Shown here piece by piece: positions 1 to 7,494 of a stretch of 64,000 nucleotides of DNA. Source of the DNA: Lwoffella lincolnii (GTDB lineage: Bacteria > Pseudomonadota > Gammaproteobacteria > Pseudomonadales > Moraxellaceae); NCBI RefSeq assembly GCF_002014765.1, contig NZ_MUYT01000004.1:124001-188000 (forward strand), read 5' to 3'. The translations under genes were made by a program, and so were the position numbers. Under the pieces are notes generated by a model. The model did not search any database. It had not been told where the DNA came from and saw nothing but the letters and a program-made list of their open reading frames with translations. Position 1 is the first letter of the stretch. Each line of letters starts with the position of its first letter.

Positions 1-1761
1 TTCATCAAAATTACGTCGATAAAGCTGGGAATAGACGCCATTTTGGCTCATTAAAGTGTCATGCGAGCCAATCTCAATGATTTTGCCTTGCTCCATGACC
101 ACAATTTTATCCGCTTTTTCAATGGTGGTTAAACGGTGAGCAATGACCAAAGTGGTGCGGTTTTTCATGACGTTGTTTAACGCCTGTTGGATAAAATGTT
201 CAGATTCATTGTCCAATGCACTGGTGGCTTCGTCCAGAATTAAAATCGGAGCATCTTTTAACAAGGCTCTGGCAATCGACAAACGTTGACGCTGCCCTCC
301 TGACAGCTGCAACCCTTCTGCCCCAATTTGGCTATCAATGCCCTGCGGTAACTTTGCAATGAATTCATCGGCATAAGCGGTTTTAATCGCCTGCTGAATC
401 TCAGCATCACTTTTATCAGCAAGTTTGCCATAAGCGATGTTATTTTTGACGCTGTCATTAAACAAAATCACTTGTTGATTGACCATGGCGATTTGGTTTC
501 GAAGTGATGCCAAACTGTAGTCATTAAGCAAGACACCATCAATACGGATACTGCCTGTGTTCGGTTGCAACGTGCGAGTCAGTAAGTTGACCAATGAAGT
601 CTTGCCTGCCCCACTCCGCCCAACAAAAGCGACTGTTTCTCCTTCAGCAATGTGTAAATTGAATTCATCAATGGCGGTCGTACCGTCTTCATAGACCAAA
701 CTGACCCCATCAAAATCAATCACTCCCTTTATGGTTCGACTTTGTTTGCCCAAATCTTCTTCTTCAGGGTGGTCTAATAGCTCAAAAATCGACTCAGCGG
801 CAGCAACCCCACGTTGTAATCGTTGATTGATGTCGGTTAAGTTCTGTACAGGTTTGACGATTAACCCTGCTGCCACCAAATAGGACACAAACTCACCTGC
901 ACTGATGCCACTTAACACTTGTGGACGCATGGCAATCCACATGATGGCACTCAGAGCCATCGCCAACAATAGCTGAATAATTGGGGTGTTGATGCTTGCA
1001 ACCACCACCACTTTTAGCCCTTGCTCAAGGTTGCTTTTAGATGCCTTATTAAAGCGTCGCTGTTCATAGTCTTGTCCACCATAGTTTTTAACCACTTGGT
1101 AGCCATGAATGACCTCATTACTGATGTGGCTAACTTCACCCATGGTCTGCTGAATGCCTTTGGATAAATTTAAAAACTGTTTGCTGGCATAACGCACCAA
1201 CACCATGATGGGCGGCAATACCAAAAACAACAGCAAACTGAGCTTCCAATTCAAATACAACAAATAGACCAACAACCCAAAGATGGTAAATCCATCACGG
1301 ATAAGGGTCTTTAGTGAGTCTGTACTGGCAGCGGTAACCTGCTCCACATCAAAAATCAGTTTGGACGAGATTGTTCCTGCAGGATTTTTAAGATAAAAGC
1401 CACTTGGCAAACGCAATAATTTATTAAAAACTGCCACCCTAAGTTCATAGACCAAATTGCGAGAAATCAAGGCAGAAAAGTAATTACCCAAAAACGCCCC
1501 TAGCCCACGAGCAACAAATAACACAATGACCAACAAAGGCAACAATGACATTTGTGCTTGATTGTTTTGACCGATGGCATCAATAATTTGCTGTAATATT
1601 TTGGCAATACTGACTTCTGTGGCAGAGTTGATGATAAAGCCAAGGGTAACAAGAAGCATTGCCCACCAATACGGATAGACGTAACGCATCAAGCGACGAA
1701 AAGGGTGTTTGGGAGAACTTAAGCGATATAAAACGTTTATCTTAGGGGGTAACTGTGGCAT
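1..1761 (-). CDS. msbA: MsbA lipid A/phospholipid flippase (C-terminus outside window)
   Basis: An inner-membrane ABC half-transporter that flips lipid A-core to the periplasmic face. Reading the minus strand from the ATG at 1761 gives 587 codons that run off the left edge, so only a short C-terminal tail should be missing. An N-terminal exporter membrane domain fills roughly residues 20-320. The ATPase follows, with Walker A (GRSGAGKTS, near 380-388), the ABC signature LSGGQRQR (near 486-493), Walker B LILDEATSA (near 507-515) and the switch histidine in VIAHRL. The exbB-exbD-msbA order on one strand matches the arrangement in several gammaproteobacteria, often followed by lpxK, which would lie outside this window. 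Identification is secure at family level. MsbA rather than another exporter is inferred from neighbourhood and similarity. Confidence 0.93.
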   Translation of the reverse strand, partial: MPQLPPKINVLYRLSSPKHPFRRLMRYVYPYWWAMLLVTLGFIINSATEVSIAKILQQIIDAIGQNNQAQMSLLPLLVIVLFVARGLGAFLGNYFSALISRNLVYELRVAVFNKLLRLPSGFYLKNPAGTISSKLIFDVEQVTAASTDSLKTLIRDGFTIFGLLVYLLYLNWKLSLLLFLVLPPIMVLVRYASKQFLNLSKGIQQTMGEVSHISNEVIHGYQVVKNYGGQDYEQRRFNKASKSNLEQGLKVVVVASINTPIIQLLLAMALSAIMWIAMRPQVLSGISAGEFVSYLVAAGLIVKPVQNLTDINQRLQRGVAAAESIFELLDHPEEEDLGKQSRTIKGVIDFDGVSLVYEDGTTAIDEFNLHIAEGETVAFVGRSGAGKTSLVNLLTRTLQPNTGSIRIDGVLLNDYSLASLRNQIAMVNQQVILFNDSVKNNIAYGKLADKSDAEIQQAIKTAYADEFIAKLPQGIDSQIGAEGLQLSGGQRQRLSIARALLKDAPILILDEATSALDNESEHFIQQALNNVMKNRTTLVIAHRLTTIEKADKIVVMEQGKIIEIGSHDTLMSQNGVYSQLYRRNFDE

Positions 1762-1848
1762 AGATGACTGAATATAACCCAATGATATATAAGCCAATGA
1801 TGGCATAAACCGACAAAAACCAGCAATTTATGGCATTGGCGGTTTTGT

Positions 1849-2337
1849 TTATGGTGTTGATGTTGTTGGAGTGAGGTTTGTGCTGGTTGGCAGTTGTCCG
1901 ACTGGCACAACGGTGCTGATATTCATGTTCACAAACCCCATTTTACCCGCCACATCCATGACACTGACCACCGATTGATGGGTGGCATTGGCATCGGCAG
2001 CAATGACAAACAACAATTTGCGATCATCTCCTGCTTCTTGCTGAATCATGTTTATCAGCTCAGCTTCGTTACTGACTGCCAAGGAGATGCCATTGACCAA
2101 ATAACTGCCATCTTCTTGTACCGCCACTTCAATGCGTTTGTCATCTTCCACAATTGGCACACCCTGTGCTTCGGGTAAAACGATGTTCAGCTTACTAAAG
2201 TGATTAAATGACGTTGCCAATAGTAAAAATACAATCAAAAACAACAAACAGTCAATCATTGGCGTTAAATTGACTTCTAAAGGTTCAACGATAGGTTTAC
2301 GAAAACGCATACGCCATCCTTTTAACTGATTTGTCAT
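1849..2337 (-). CDS. exbD: ExbD/TolR-family biopolymer transport protein
   Basis: A proton-channel subunit that works with ExbB to energise TonB- or Tol-type envelope machines. The protein has 162 residues: a short cytoplasmic N-terminus, one membrane helix at about residues 27-45 with the conserved channel aspartate (D29 in LTPMIDCLLFL), then a periplasmic domain. It ends in a Thr/Pro-rich tail (TSTNLTPTTSTP) that is probably disordered. The gene lies 24 bases after exbB and 87 bases before msbA, all on one strand, so the three are likely co-transcribed. ExbD and TolR cannot be separated from sequence alone; the lack of tolA/tolB neighbours favours ExbD. It may energise the haem receptor further along the window. 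Confidence 0.9.
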   Translation of the reverse strand: MTNQLKGWRMRFRKPIVEPLEVNLTPMIDCLLFLIVFLLLATSFNHFSKLNIVLPEAQGVPIVEDDKRIEVAVQEDGSYLVNGISLAVSNEAELINMIQQEAGDDRKLLFVIAADANATHQSVVSVMDVAGKMGFVNMNISTVVPVGQLPTSTNLTPTTSTP

Positions 2338-2361
2338 GATTGGTTCATCATGATTGATTGA

Positions 2362-3054
2362 CTAATGGTGTGATGCGTCAGCAGGTCTGACATACAAAGG
2401 ATCTGCCCCAATGGGCATTGAACTGCGGTGTTCATAAGATGGCATCAAGTTAAAATCATACAACTCTTGCATCATCAGCCCAGCTTGGGTCTCAAACTCA
2501 GCATTGATGTCCACGATGCGACGCTGAAAATATCGATAACCCACCAACGCAGGAATGGCAACAATCATGCCTGCCGCTGTGGTAATCAACGCTTGCGACA
2601 CGCCTGCTGCCAGCATGGTTGGGTCTTGCATGGTAACATCACTGATTGCTAAAAATGAGCTGATGATGCCAAGCACCGTCCCTAATAACCCCAATAGCGG
2701 AGCAATCGCCCCTATTGTTCCTAGCATATTGATGTTTTTTTCTAGGGCATGGATTTGCACACTGGCACGGTTTTGCATGTGCATGGTCATCGATTCCACA
2801 CCATAATGCCGATATAACAGACCTGTGGCTAAGATATCACCAAGCGGATTTTTTTCTTTAACATTCATCAACTGAGTGCGACTGATGTCATCAGCTTCTC
2901 TAAGCCGATTAATCAATTGTTCACGCAAACGTTTAGGAGCAACTTTATCCATCTGTAATTGACTTGCCCGCTCAATGATGATGATGAGTGCCAATATTGA
3001 ACACAACACAATAGGCGTCATCAGCCAACCGCCCGCTTTTACCAACTCCCACAT
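2362..3054 (-). CDS. exbB: ExbB/TolQ/MotA-family proton channel
   Basis: The pentameric inner-membrane partner of ExbD. The 230-residue protein starts MWELVKAGGWLMTPIVLCSILALIIIIER, giving a first helix at about residues 10-27. Two further helices lie in the conserved MotA/TolQ/ExbB core: GTIGAIAPLLGLLGTVLGI (about 110-130) and ALITTAAGMIVAIPALVGY (about 153-172). The GLLGTV and TTAAGM motifs are family hallmarks. It is the first gene of exbB-exbD-msbA. The 259 bases upstream are AT-rich and separate it from parB, which is transcribed in the same direction, so a promoter probably lies there; I could not place one convincingly. Confidence 0.92.
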   Translation of the reverse strand: MWELVKAGGWLMTPIVLCSILALIIIIERASQLQMDKVAPKRLREQLINRLREADDISRTQLMNVKEKNPLGDILATGLLYRHYGVESMTMHMQNRASVQIHALEKNINMLGTIGAIAPLLGLLGTVLGIISSFLAISDVTMQDPTMLAAGVSQALITTAAGMIVAIPALVGYRYFQRRIVDINAEFETQAGLMMQELYDFNLMPSYEHRSSMPIGADPLYVRPADASHH

Positions 3055-3313
3055 AATGCCAAACCCTAACGACCCATTAAACCCAATAGATTTAATATCA
3101 AACGCTTAATATGAATGCTTATATATTCACAGCATTCAATGCCCATATTTTATTCACAGTATTTTTCATTCACAGCATTTTGTGCCAAATACAGGCTTTA
3201 AAACATGGCATTATAAAGTATTTTGGTGAATGAATAAACCAATGTTACAGAGTGTGTTGCTGTTTTTTCATGTTTAGTCAGTATTCTTGTCAATCTTTTT
3301 GCCAGAGCTTTTG
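3055..3313. other. Intergenic region parB-exbB with short repeats
   Basis: A 259-base AT-rich spacer between two minus-strand genes. Short repeats of the form ATTCACAG(C/T)ATT occur three times between about 3125 and 3180. No coding potential or clear terminator was seen. It should hold the exbB promoter and the parB 3' untranslated region. Confidence 0.4.
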
Positions 3314-4432
3314 CTAGCTTTCTTGGTAGTGCATTTGACTCAGCAGTTGTGATAATTCTTCAGCATTATCAAAAAATATCTCCACACTGCCTTTACCATT
3401 GGCTTTTTGTTTCAGTTTCACCACCGCCCCAAAATGGTCAGACAAACGTTGATTTAACCGTTCAATATCATGGCCATGCCGTTGTTGTTGGGCTTGTTCA
3501 GAAGATTTGCGTTCTGGTTTTAAAATCGACTTCACCAATTTTTCAGCTTCTCTGACAGTCATGGCTTGTTCGATGATTTTTTTGCCAATGATGGGTTGTT
3601 GCTCTTGTGATAATGACAGCAAGGTTCGGGCATGACCCATGTCAATATCACCTTGGTTTAGCCATACTTTGATGTCATCGTGTAATTGATTAAGTCGCAG
3701 TAAGTTAGATACTGTGGTGCGTGCCTTTCCCACCACATCAGCAATCATGGCATGGCTCATGTCAAATTCACTATGAAACCGTTGCAAAGCTTCGGCCTGC
3801 TCCATGATGGTTAAGTCTTCTCGCTGAATGTTTTCGATGAGTGCCAAAGCGATGGCAAGTTCATCAGACAATACCCGCTCGATGGCAGGTATGTGTGTTT
3901 CACCTGCCATTTTTGCTGCTCGCCAACGTCGCTCACCTGCGATGATTTCGTGAGTAACTTGCCCATCGGTTTTGTCTTCGTTGGCTAATAGCGGTCTGAT
4001 GACAATGGGTTGCATGATGCCATGTTGGCGAATGGATTCAGAAAGCTCTGCCAAAGCAGGCTCACTCATGTCTCGTCTGGGCTGATATTTGCCAGACTGT
4101 AATCGCCTGATGTCAATTTTGATAAGACTGATGTCAGCATCATTCACCACATCTGTGCTGGGGGTGTTGATGACGTTGGCAGAGTTGTTGCGTTTGCCCA
4201 GCGATGGCTTAATGTTGGTGGCAACCTCGCTTTTAACAGAATCGTTGGTAACAAAATCGCTGTTAACAGTGCTTTGAGCATTGTCATCGCTTGATGTGTC
4301 CAAACGCAAATTTAATGACGCATTGTCTGTCAATGTGTCTGTCAATGCAGTGGTGATGGTTTTTTCACGCTTGATTGAGCCTAGCAAGGCATCTAACCCT
4401 CGATTACTGCCTAAACCTCTTTTTTTTGCCAT
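3314..4432 (-). CDS. parB: Chromosome-partitioning protein ParB (Spo0J)
   Basis: A CTP-dependent DNA clamp that loads at parS and partners ParA for origin segregation. The 372-residue protein opens with the conserved peptide MAKKRGLGSNRGLDALLG, followed by a low-complexity stretch (residues 25-100) rich in Thr/Asp/Asn and longer than usual. The ParB/Srx core begins near residue 105, with GERRWRAAK (166-174) forming the CTP-binding box. The helix-turn-helix (MIADVVGKARTTVSNLLRL) lies near residue 230 and the C-terminal dimerisation domain ends the protein. It sits 53 bases after parA on the same strand, the usual rsmG-parA-parB order. No parS site was recognised in the window. Confidence 0.96.
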   Translation of the reverse strand: MAKKRGLGSNRGLDALLGSIKREKTITTALTDTLTDNASLNLRLDTSSDDNAQSTVNSDFVTNDSVKSEVATNIKPSLGKRNNSANVINTPSTDVVNDADISLIKIDIRRLQSGKYQPRRDMSEPALAELSESIRQHGIMQPIVIRPLLANEDKTDGQVTHEIIAGERRWRAAKMAGETHIPAIERVLSDELAIALALIENIQREDLTIMEQAEALQRFHSEFDMSHAMIADVVGKARTTVSNLLRLNQLHDDIKVWLNQGDIDMGHARTLLSLSQEQQPIIGKKIIEQAMTVREAEKLVKSILKPERKSSEQAQQQRHGHDIERLNQRLSDHFGAVVKLKQKANGKGSVEIFFDNAEELSQLLSQMHYQES

Positions 4433-4485
4433 GAATACTACCTATTCAGTCAAAATATGAATAATGAATTTATAACCACATTAAA

Positions 4486-5310
4486 TTAAGGCGTTTTTGT
4501 TTGCAAAGAAAGTGATATTTGCTTGGTTTTTTGCTTGGTTTGTTTGATGACTTCGTTAGCAAGTTTTTGATAAGCCTTAGCCCCTTTAGAATTGGCTTCA
4601 TAATCAATGGCGGTCATGCCGTGAGCTGGGGCTTCTGCTAAGCGAACATTACGAGGAATGCAAGTGCGATACATAATATCACCAAAGTGGGCATCTAATT
4701 CATCAGAAACATCATTAGCCAAGGTATTGCGACTGTCAAATAAAGTTCGCACCACTCCCCTAATATGCAGCTCTGGATTTAGCTCAGTTAAGCGATCAAG
4801 AGTACTGGATAAATCCGCCAATCCTTCTAATGCGTAATATTCACATTGCATGGGAATGATGACTCCTTGTGTCGCCACCAAGGCATTGATGGTCAATAGA
4901 TTTAGGCTTGGAGCGCAGTCAATAAGAACATAATGATAAGGTTTTGCTTGATTTTCTTGCATGTCTTTTAAGCGGTCAAGGGCAGTCTTTAATAGCCTAT
5001 GGCTGTCGGTTTTACCCATAAGAGTAATGTCCATGCCTGCCAAGTCTTTATTTGCTCCCACCACGTCAAACCCCGATGGTGATGTTACCACCGCTTGTTG
5101 TACAGGCACGCCTTCAAGCAACACATCTGCCATGGTCAATTGTAACTCTGATTTGTCCAAGCCTGTGCCAGATGTGGCATTGCCTTGTGGGTCTAAGTCA
5201 ATCAACAAAACTCGTTTATGTTTGGCATGTAGGCTTGCAGCCAAATTAACCGCTGTGGTTGTTTTGCCAACACCACCTTTTTGATTGGCGATTGCAATGA
5301 TTTCCATCAT
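4486..5310 (-). CDS. parA: Chromosome-partitioning ATPase ParA (Soj)
   Basis: A deviant-Walker P-loop ATPase that binds DNA non-specifically and moves ParB-parS complexes. The 274-residue protein begins MMEIIAIANQKGGVGKTTTAVNLAASL. The deviant Walker A motif KGGVGKTT, with both lysines, lies at residues 11-18. LLIDLDPQGNAT and VLIDCAPSL supply the A' and Walker B motifs. Two ATGs stand in tandem (5310 and 5307); either may start translation. It lies 42 bases after rsmG and 53 bases before parB on the same strand. The C-terminal tail (KQTKQKTKQISLSLQTKTP) is lysine-rich and may add DNA affinity; that is inference. Confidence 0.96.
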   Translation of the reverse strand: MMEIIAIANQKGGVGKTTTAVNLAASLHAKHKRVLLIDLDPQGNATSGTGLDKSELQLTMADVLLEGVPVQQAVVTSPSGFDVVGANKDLAGMDITLMGKTDSHRLLKTALDRLKDMQENQAKPYHYVLIDCAPSLNLLTINALVATQGVIIPMQCEYYALEGLADLSSTLDRLTELNPELHIRGVVRTLFDSRNTLANDVSDELDAHFGDIMYRTCIPRNVRLAEAPAHGMTAIDYEANSKGAKAYQKLANEVIKQTKQKTKQISLSLQTKTP

Positions 5311-5352
5311 AAGAAATATGACACCTTTGCTACAAATAATTTGAATATTAGG

Positions 5353-6225
5353 TCAGTATGACTGCATGGTAACCAAATGTCGTGGCTCATCTAAATAGGG
5401 TACGTCAAGTTCGATAAGTTTGATGCGCCAGTTTTGTGATAGCTGCGCATACTGTTCAGCAGTCTCTGATAACATCATATCGGTTTTGGCATCAGTTTTG
5501 GTTGCCATGCTCTGGTGATTATTTTGAGATTGGCTATGAATATATTGGTTATCATCATTTTTTGCCACAAAATCCATCTTTAAATGCGACAGCTCTGGCA
5601 GGCGTGCTTTCATTGCCAAAAGATGACCAGATTCTGTCAAATAAGGCATGGCCACATCAGCAAACGTTTGCAAATTGGCAAATGCTCTTGAGGTTATCCA
5701 GTCATAACTGTCCGTGTGGGTTTCAATATGGGTTTCAATGCGTGCCGCCACTGGCAAACAGTTACGAACGCCCAACTCACTGGCAACCTGCTTGATAAAG
5801 CGTATTTTTTTTTGGTTACTGTCCAATGCCACACACTGCACATCAGGGCGACAAATGGCGATAATCATCGCTGGCAATCCTGCTCCCGTTCCCACATCTA
5901 ACAAACGAATGGGGGCATCAAGAGCATCAACCGCCAAACGGTCAGCTGGCAAATGTGCCACCATTGCCAAGCAATCCACAATGTGCTTAATAAAAGCGGT
6001 TTTTGGCTCACTGATGGCAGTTAGGTTATAGGCTTTGTTCCAAAACAACAGCATATTAAGATAGCTTAACAACTGCCACCGTTGTCCTGCTGATAACTCA
6101 AGCTTGGAAAATTGCTTGAGTGCATTATCTAGCATGTTGCTAATAACAACCGCATCGCCTTTTAACGCTGTCAAATCTGACAGCTGACCGATACTCACAG
6201 AATGATTGGCTTTTTGATTAGTCAT
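5353..6225 (-). CDS. rsmG: 16S rRNA (guanine-N7) methyltransferase RsmG (GidB), enlarged
   Basis: Methylates G527 of 16S rRNA using S-adenosylmethionine. The glycine-rich SAM motif LLDVGTGAGLPAMIIAI lies at residues 108-124, and the GidB hallmarks YNLTAI, HIVDCLA and SRAFANL are present. The protein has 290 residues, against about 207-215 in most gammaproteobacteria. The excess comes from an N-terminal extension of about 30 residues and a hydrophilic Asn/Gln/Ser/Thr-rich insert at about 222-262, just before the last conserved strands (WRIKLIELDVPYLDEPRHLV). It leads the rsmG-parA-parB set. The enzyme core looks intact; the insert is probably a disordered loop. Confidence 0.95.
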   Translation of the reverse strand: MTNQKANHSVSIGQLSDLTALKGDAVVISNMLDNALKQFSKLELSAGQRWQLLSYLNMLLFWNKAYNLTAISEPKTAFIKHIVDCLAMVAHLPADRLAVDALDAPIRLLDVGTGAGLPAMIIAICRPDVQCVALDSNQKKIRFIKQVASELGVRNCLPVAARIETHIETHTDSYDWITSRAFANLQTFADVAMPYLTESGHLLAMKARLPELSHLKMDFVAKNDDNQYIHSQSQNNHQSMATKTDAKTDMMLSETAEQYAQLSQNWRIKLIELDVPYLDEPRHLVTMQSY

Positions 6226-6311
6226 AGAATGTGCTTATAAGCGATGTCATAAATGGCCATCAAAATGATGCAAAAAACCATTTTAACATGACACAGGCAG
6301 GGAATGAACAA

Positions 6312-6339
6312 AAAAAGACACCCCTAAAGCTGTCTTTTT
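6312..6339 (-). terminator. Rho-independent terminator after ilvE
   Basis: A 9-bp perfect inverted repeat (AAAAAGACA / TGTCTTTTT) with a 10-base loop. Read on the minus strand it is followed by more T residues. It sits about 75 bases past the ilvE stop and upstream of rsmG, so it should end ilvE transcription. Confidence 0.75.
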
Positions 6340-6412
6340 ATTTTTGTATGTTGTTTTTGCCTATTTTTGCAGACTGCTGACAATCACACACCACATCATT
6401 TAACAAGCCACA

Positions 6413-7345
6413 TCATTGATTAACATAACTCAACCAATGAGCATATTTATCATTGCGGCCATGCACCACATCAAAATATAGGCTTTGTAATTGTTCAGTC
6501 AGCTCACCACGACCGCCATTACCGATGATTCTGTCATCATATTCACGAATGGGGGTAACTTCCGCTGCTGTGCCTGTCATAAAAATTTCATCTGCCAGAT
6601 AAAACTCATCACGAGTGATGCGACGCTCATGCACCTTAATGCCTAAATCTTGGGCAAACTGCATGATGGTACGGCGAGTGATGCCATCTAATGCCCCACC
6701 TGCCAAATCTGGGGTGTGTAATTCACCATTTTTGACCAAAAATAAATTTTCCCCAGAACCTTGACAAACGAATCCTTGGGGGTCCATTAAAACGGCTTCA
6801 TCATAGCCATTTTTGGTAACTTCTTGATTGGCTAAGATGGAGACAGGATAGTTGCTCGCTGCCTTTGCCTTACACATGGTAACGTTGGGCAGGTGATGTG
6901 TGTAGCTAGATGTTTTGACTCGAATGCCATTTTTTATGCCATCTTCGCCCAGATATGCTCCCCAATGCCAAGCAGCAACCATGGCGTTAATGCTGTTGCC
7001 ACAAGAAGAGATGCCCAATTTTTCTGCCCCAACCCATATTAAAGGGCGAATGTAAGCTTCAGCCAGTGCATTTTTAACAATGACTTGTTTTTGTGCTTGC
7101 TCAAGTTCATCTTGACTGTATGGCACATCAAGTTGCAAAATTTTGGCCGAACCAAGCAGACGCACGGTATGATCTTGTAAGCGAAAAATTGCTGTACGCC
7201 CATCATCGGTCTGATAAGCACGCACACCTTCAAACACCGCCATGCCATAGTGTAAACTGTGAGTAAACACATGTATCTTGGCATCTGGTTGCTCAACAAA
7301 AGTACCGTTTAGCCAAAGTTTTCCTGTTTGTTCTGCCATGTTCAT
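6413..7345 (-). CDS. ilvE: Branched-chain amino acid aminotransferase IlvE
   Basis: A PLP-dependent class IV aminotransferase that interconverts Val, Leu and Ile with their 2-oxo acids. The 310-residue length matches the family. Recognisable motifs are LHYGMAVFEGVRAY, AYIRPLIWVG, and the PLP region in which Lys161 (CKAKAASNYP) aligns with the Schiff-base lysine of E. coli IlvE. GENLFLVKNG, GITRRTIM and MTGTAAEVTPI follow. Translation may start at either of two close ATGs (MNMAEQTG). The gene is separated from glnE by 149 bases and ends at a clear terminator, so it is probably a single-gene unit or the last gene of one. Confidence 0.95.
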   Translation of the reverse strand: MNMAEQTGKLWLNGTFVEQPDAKIHVFTHSLHYGMAVFEGVRAYQTDDGRTAIFRLQDHTVRLLGSAKILQLDVPYSQDELEQAQKQVIVKNALAEAYIRPLIWVGAEKLGISSCGNSINAMVAAWHWGAYLGEDGIKNGIRVKTSSYTHHLPNVTMCKAKAASNYPVSILANQEVTKNGYDEAVLMDPQGFVCQGSGENLFLVKNGELHTPDLAGGALDGITRRTIMQFAQDLGIKVHERRITRDEFYLADEIFMTGTAAEVTPIREYDDRIIGNGGRGELTEQLQSLYFDVVHGRNDKYAHWLSYVNQ

Positions 7346-7494
7346 GGTTCATTCCTTTTTCAATTTTGTTGCAAATAACGGTTATGATATCGCTGTTTAA
7401 ATGCGATGTTACAAATACCATGATAAACAGCATATGGTATGTCTTGGATTATAGCACCATTTACAAGCAACTTTTCTATTTTTGATTTGGCTAT

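Noticed and set aside
3890..3910. A TGTTTCAC half-site resembling parS near parB
   Set aside because: The parS consensus is a 16-bp palindrome; the second half here does not match, and the site lies inside the parB coding region. No full parS was found in the window.
3314..6225. Chromosome origin near parB-parA-rsmG
   Set aside because: rsmG-parAB is often near oriC, but dnaA, dnaN, rpmH and mnmG are absent and no cluster of DnaA boxes was seen; isolated TTATCCAC words occur only inside genes.
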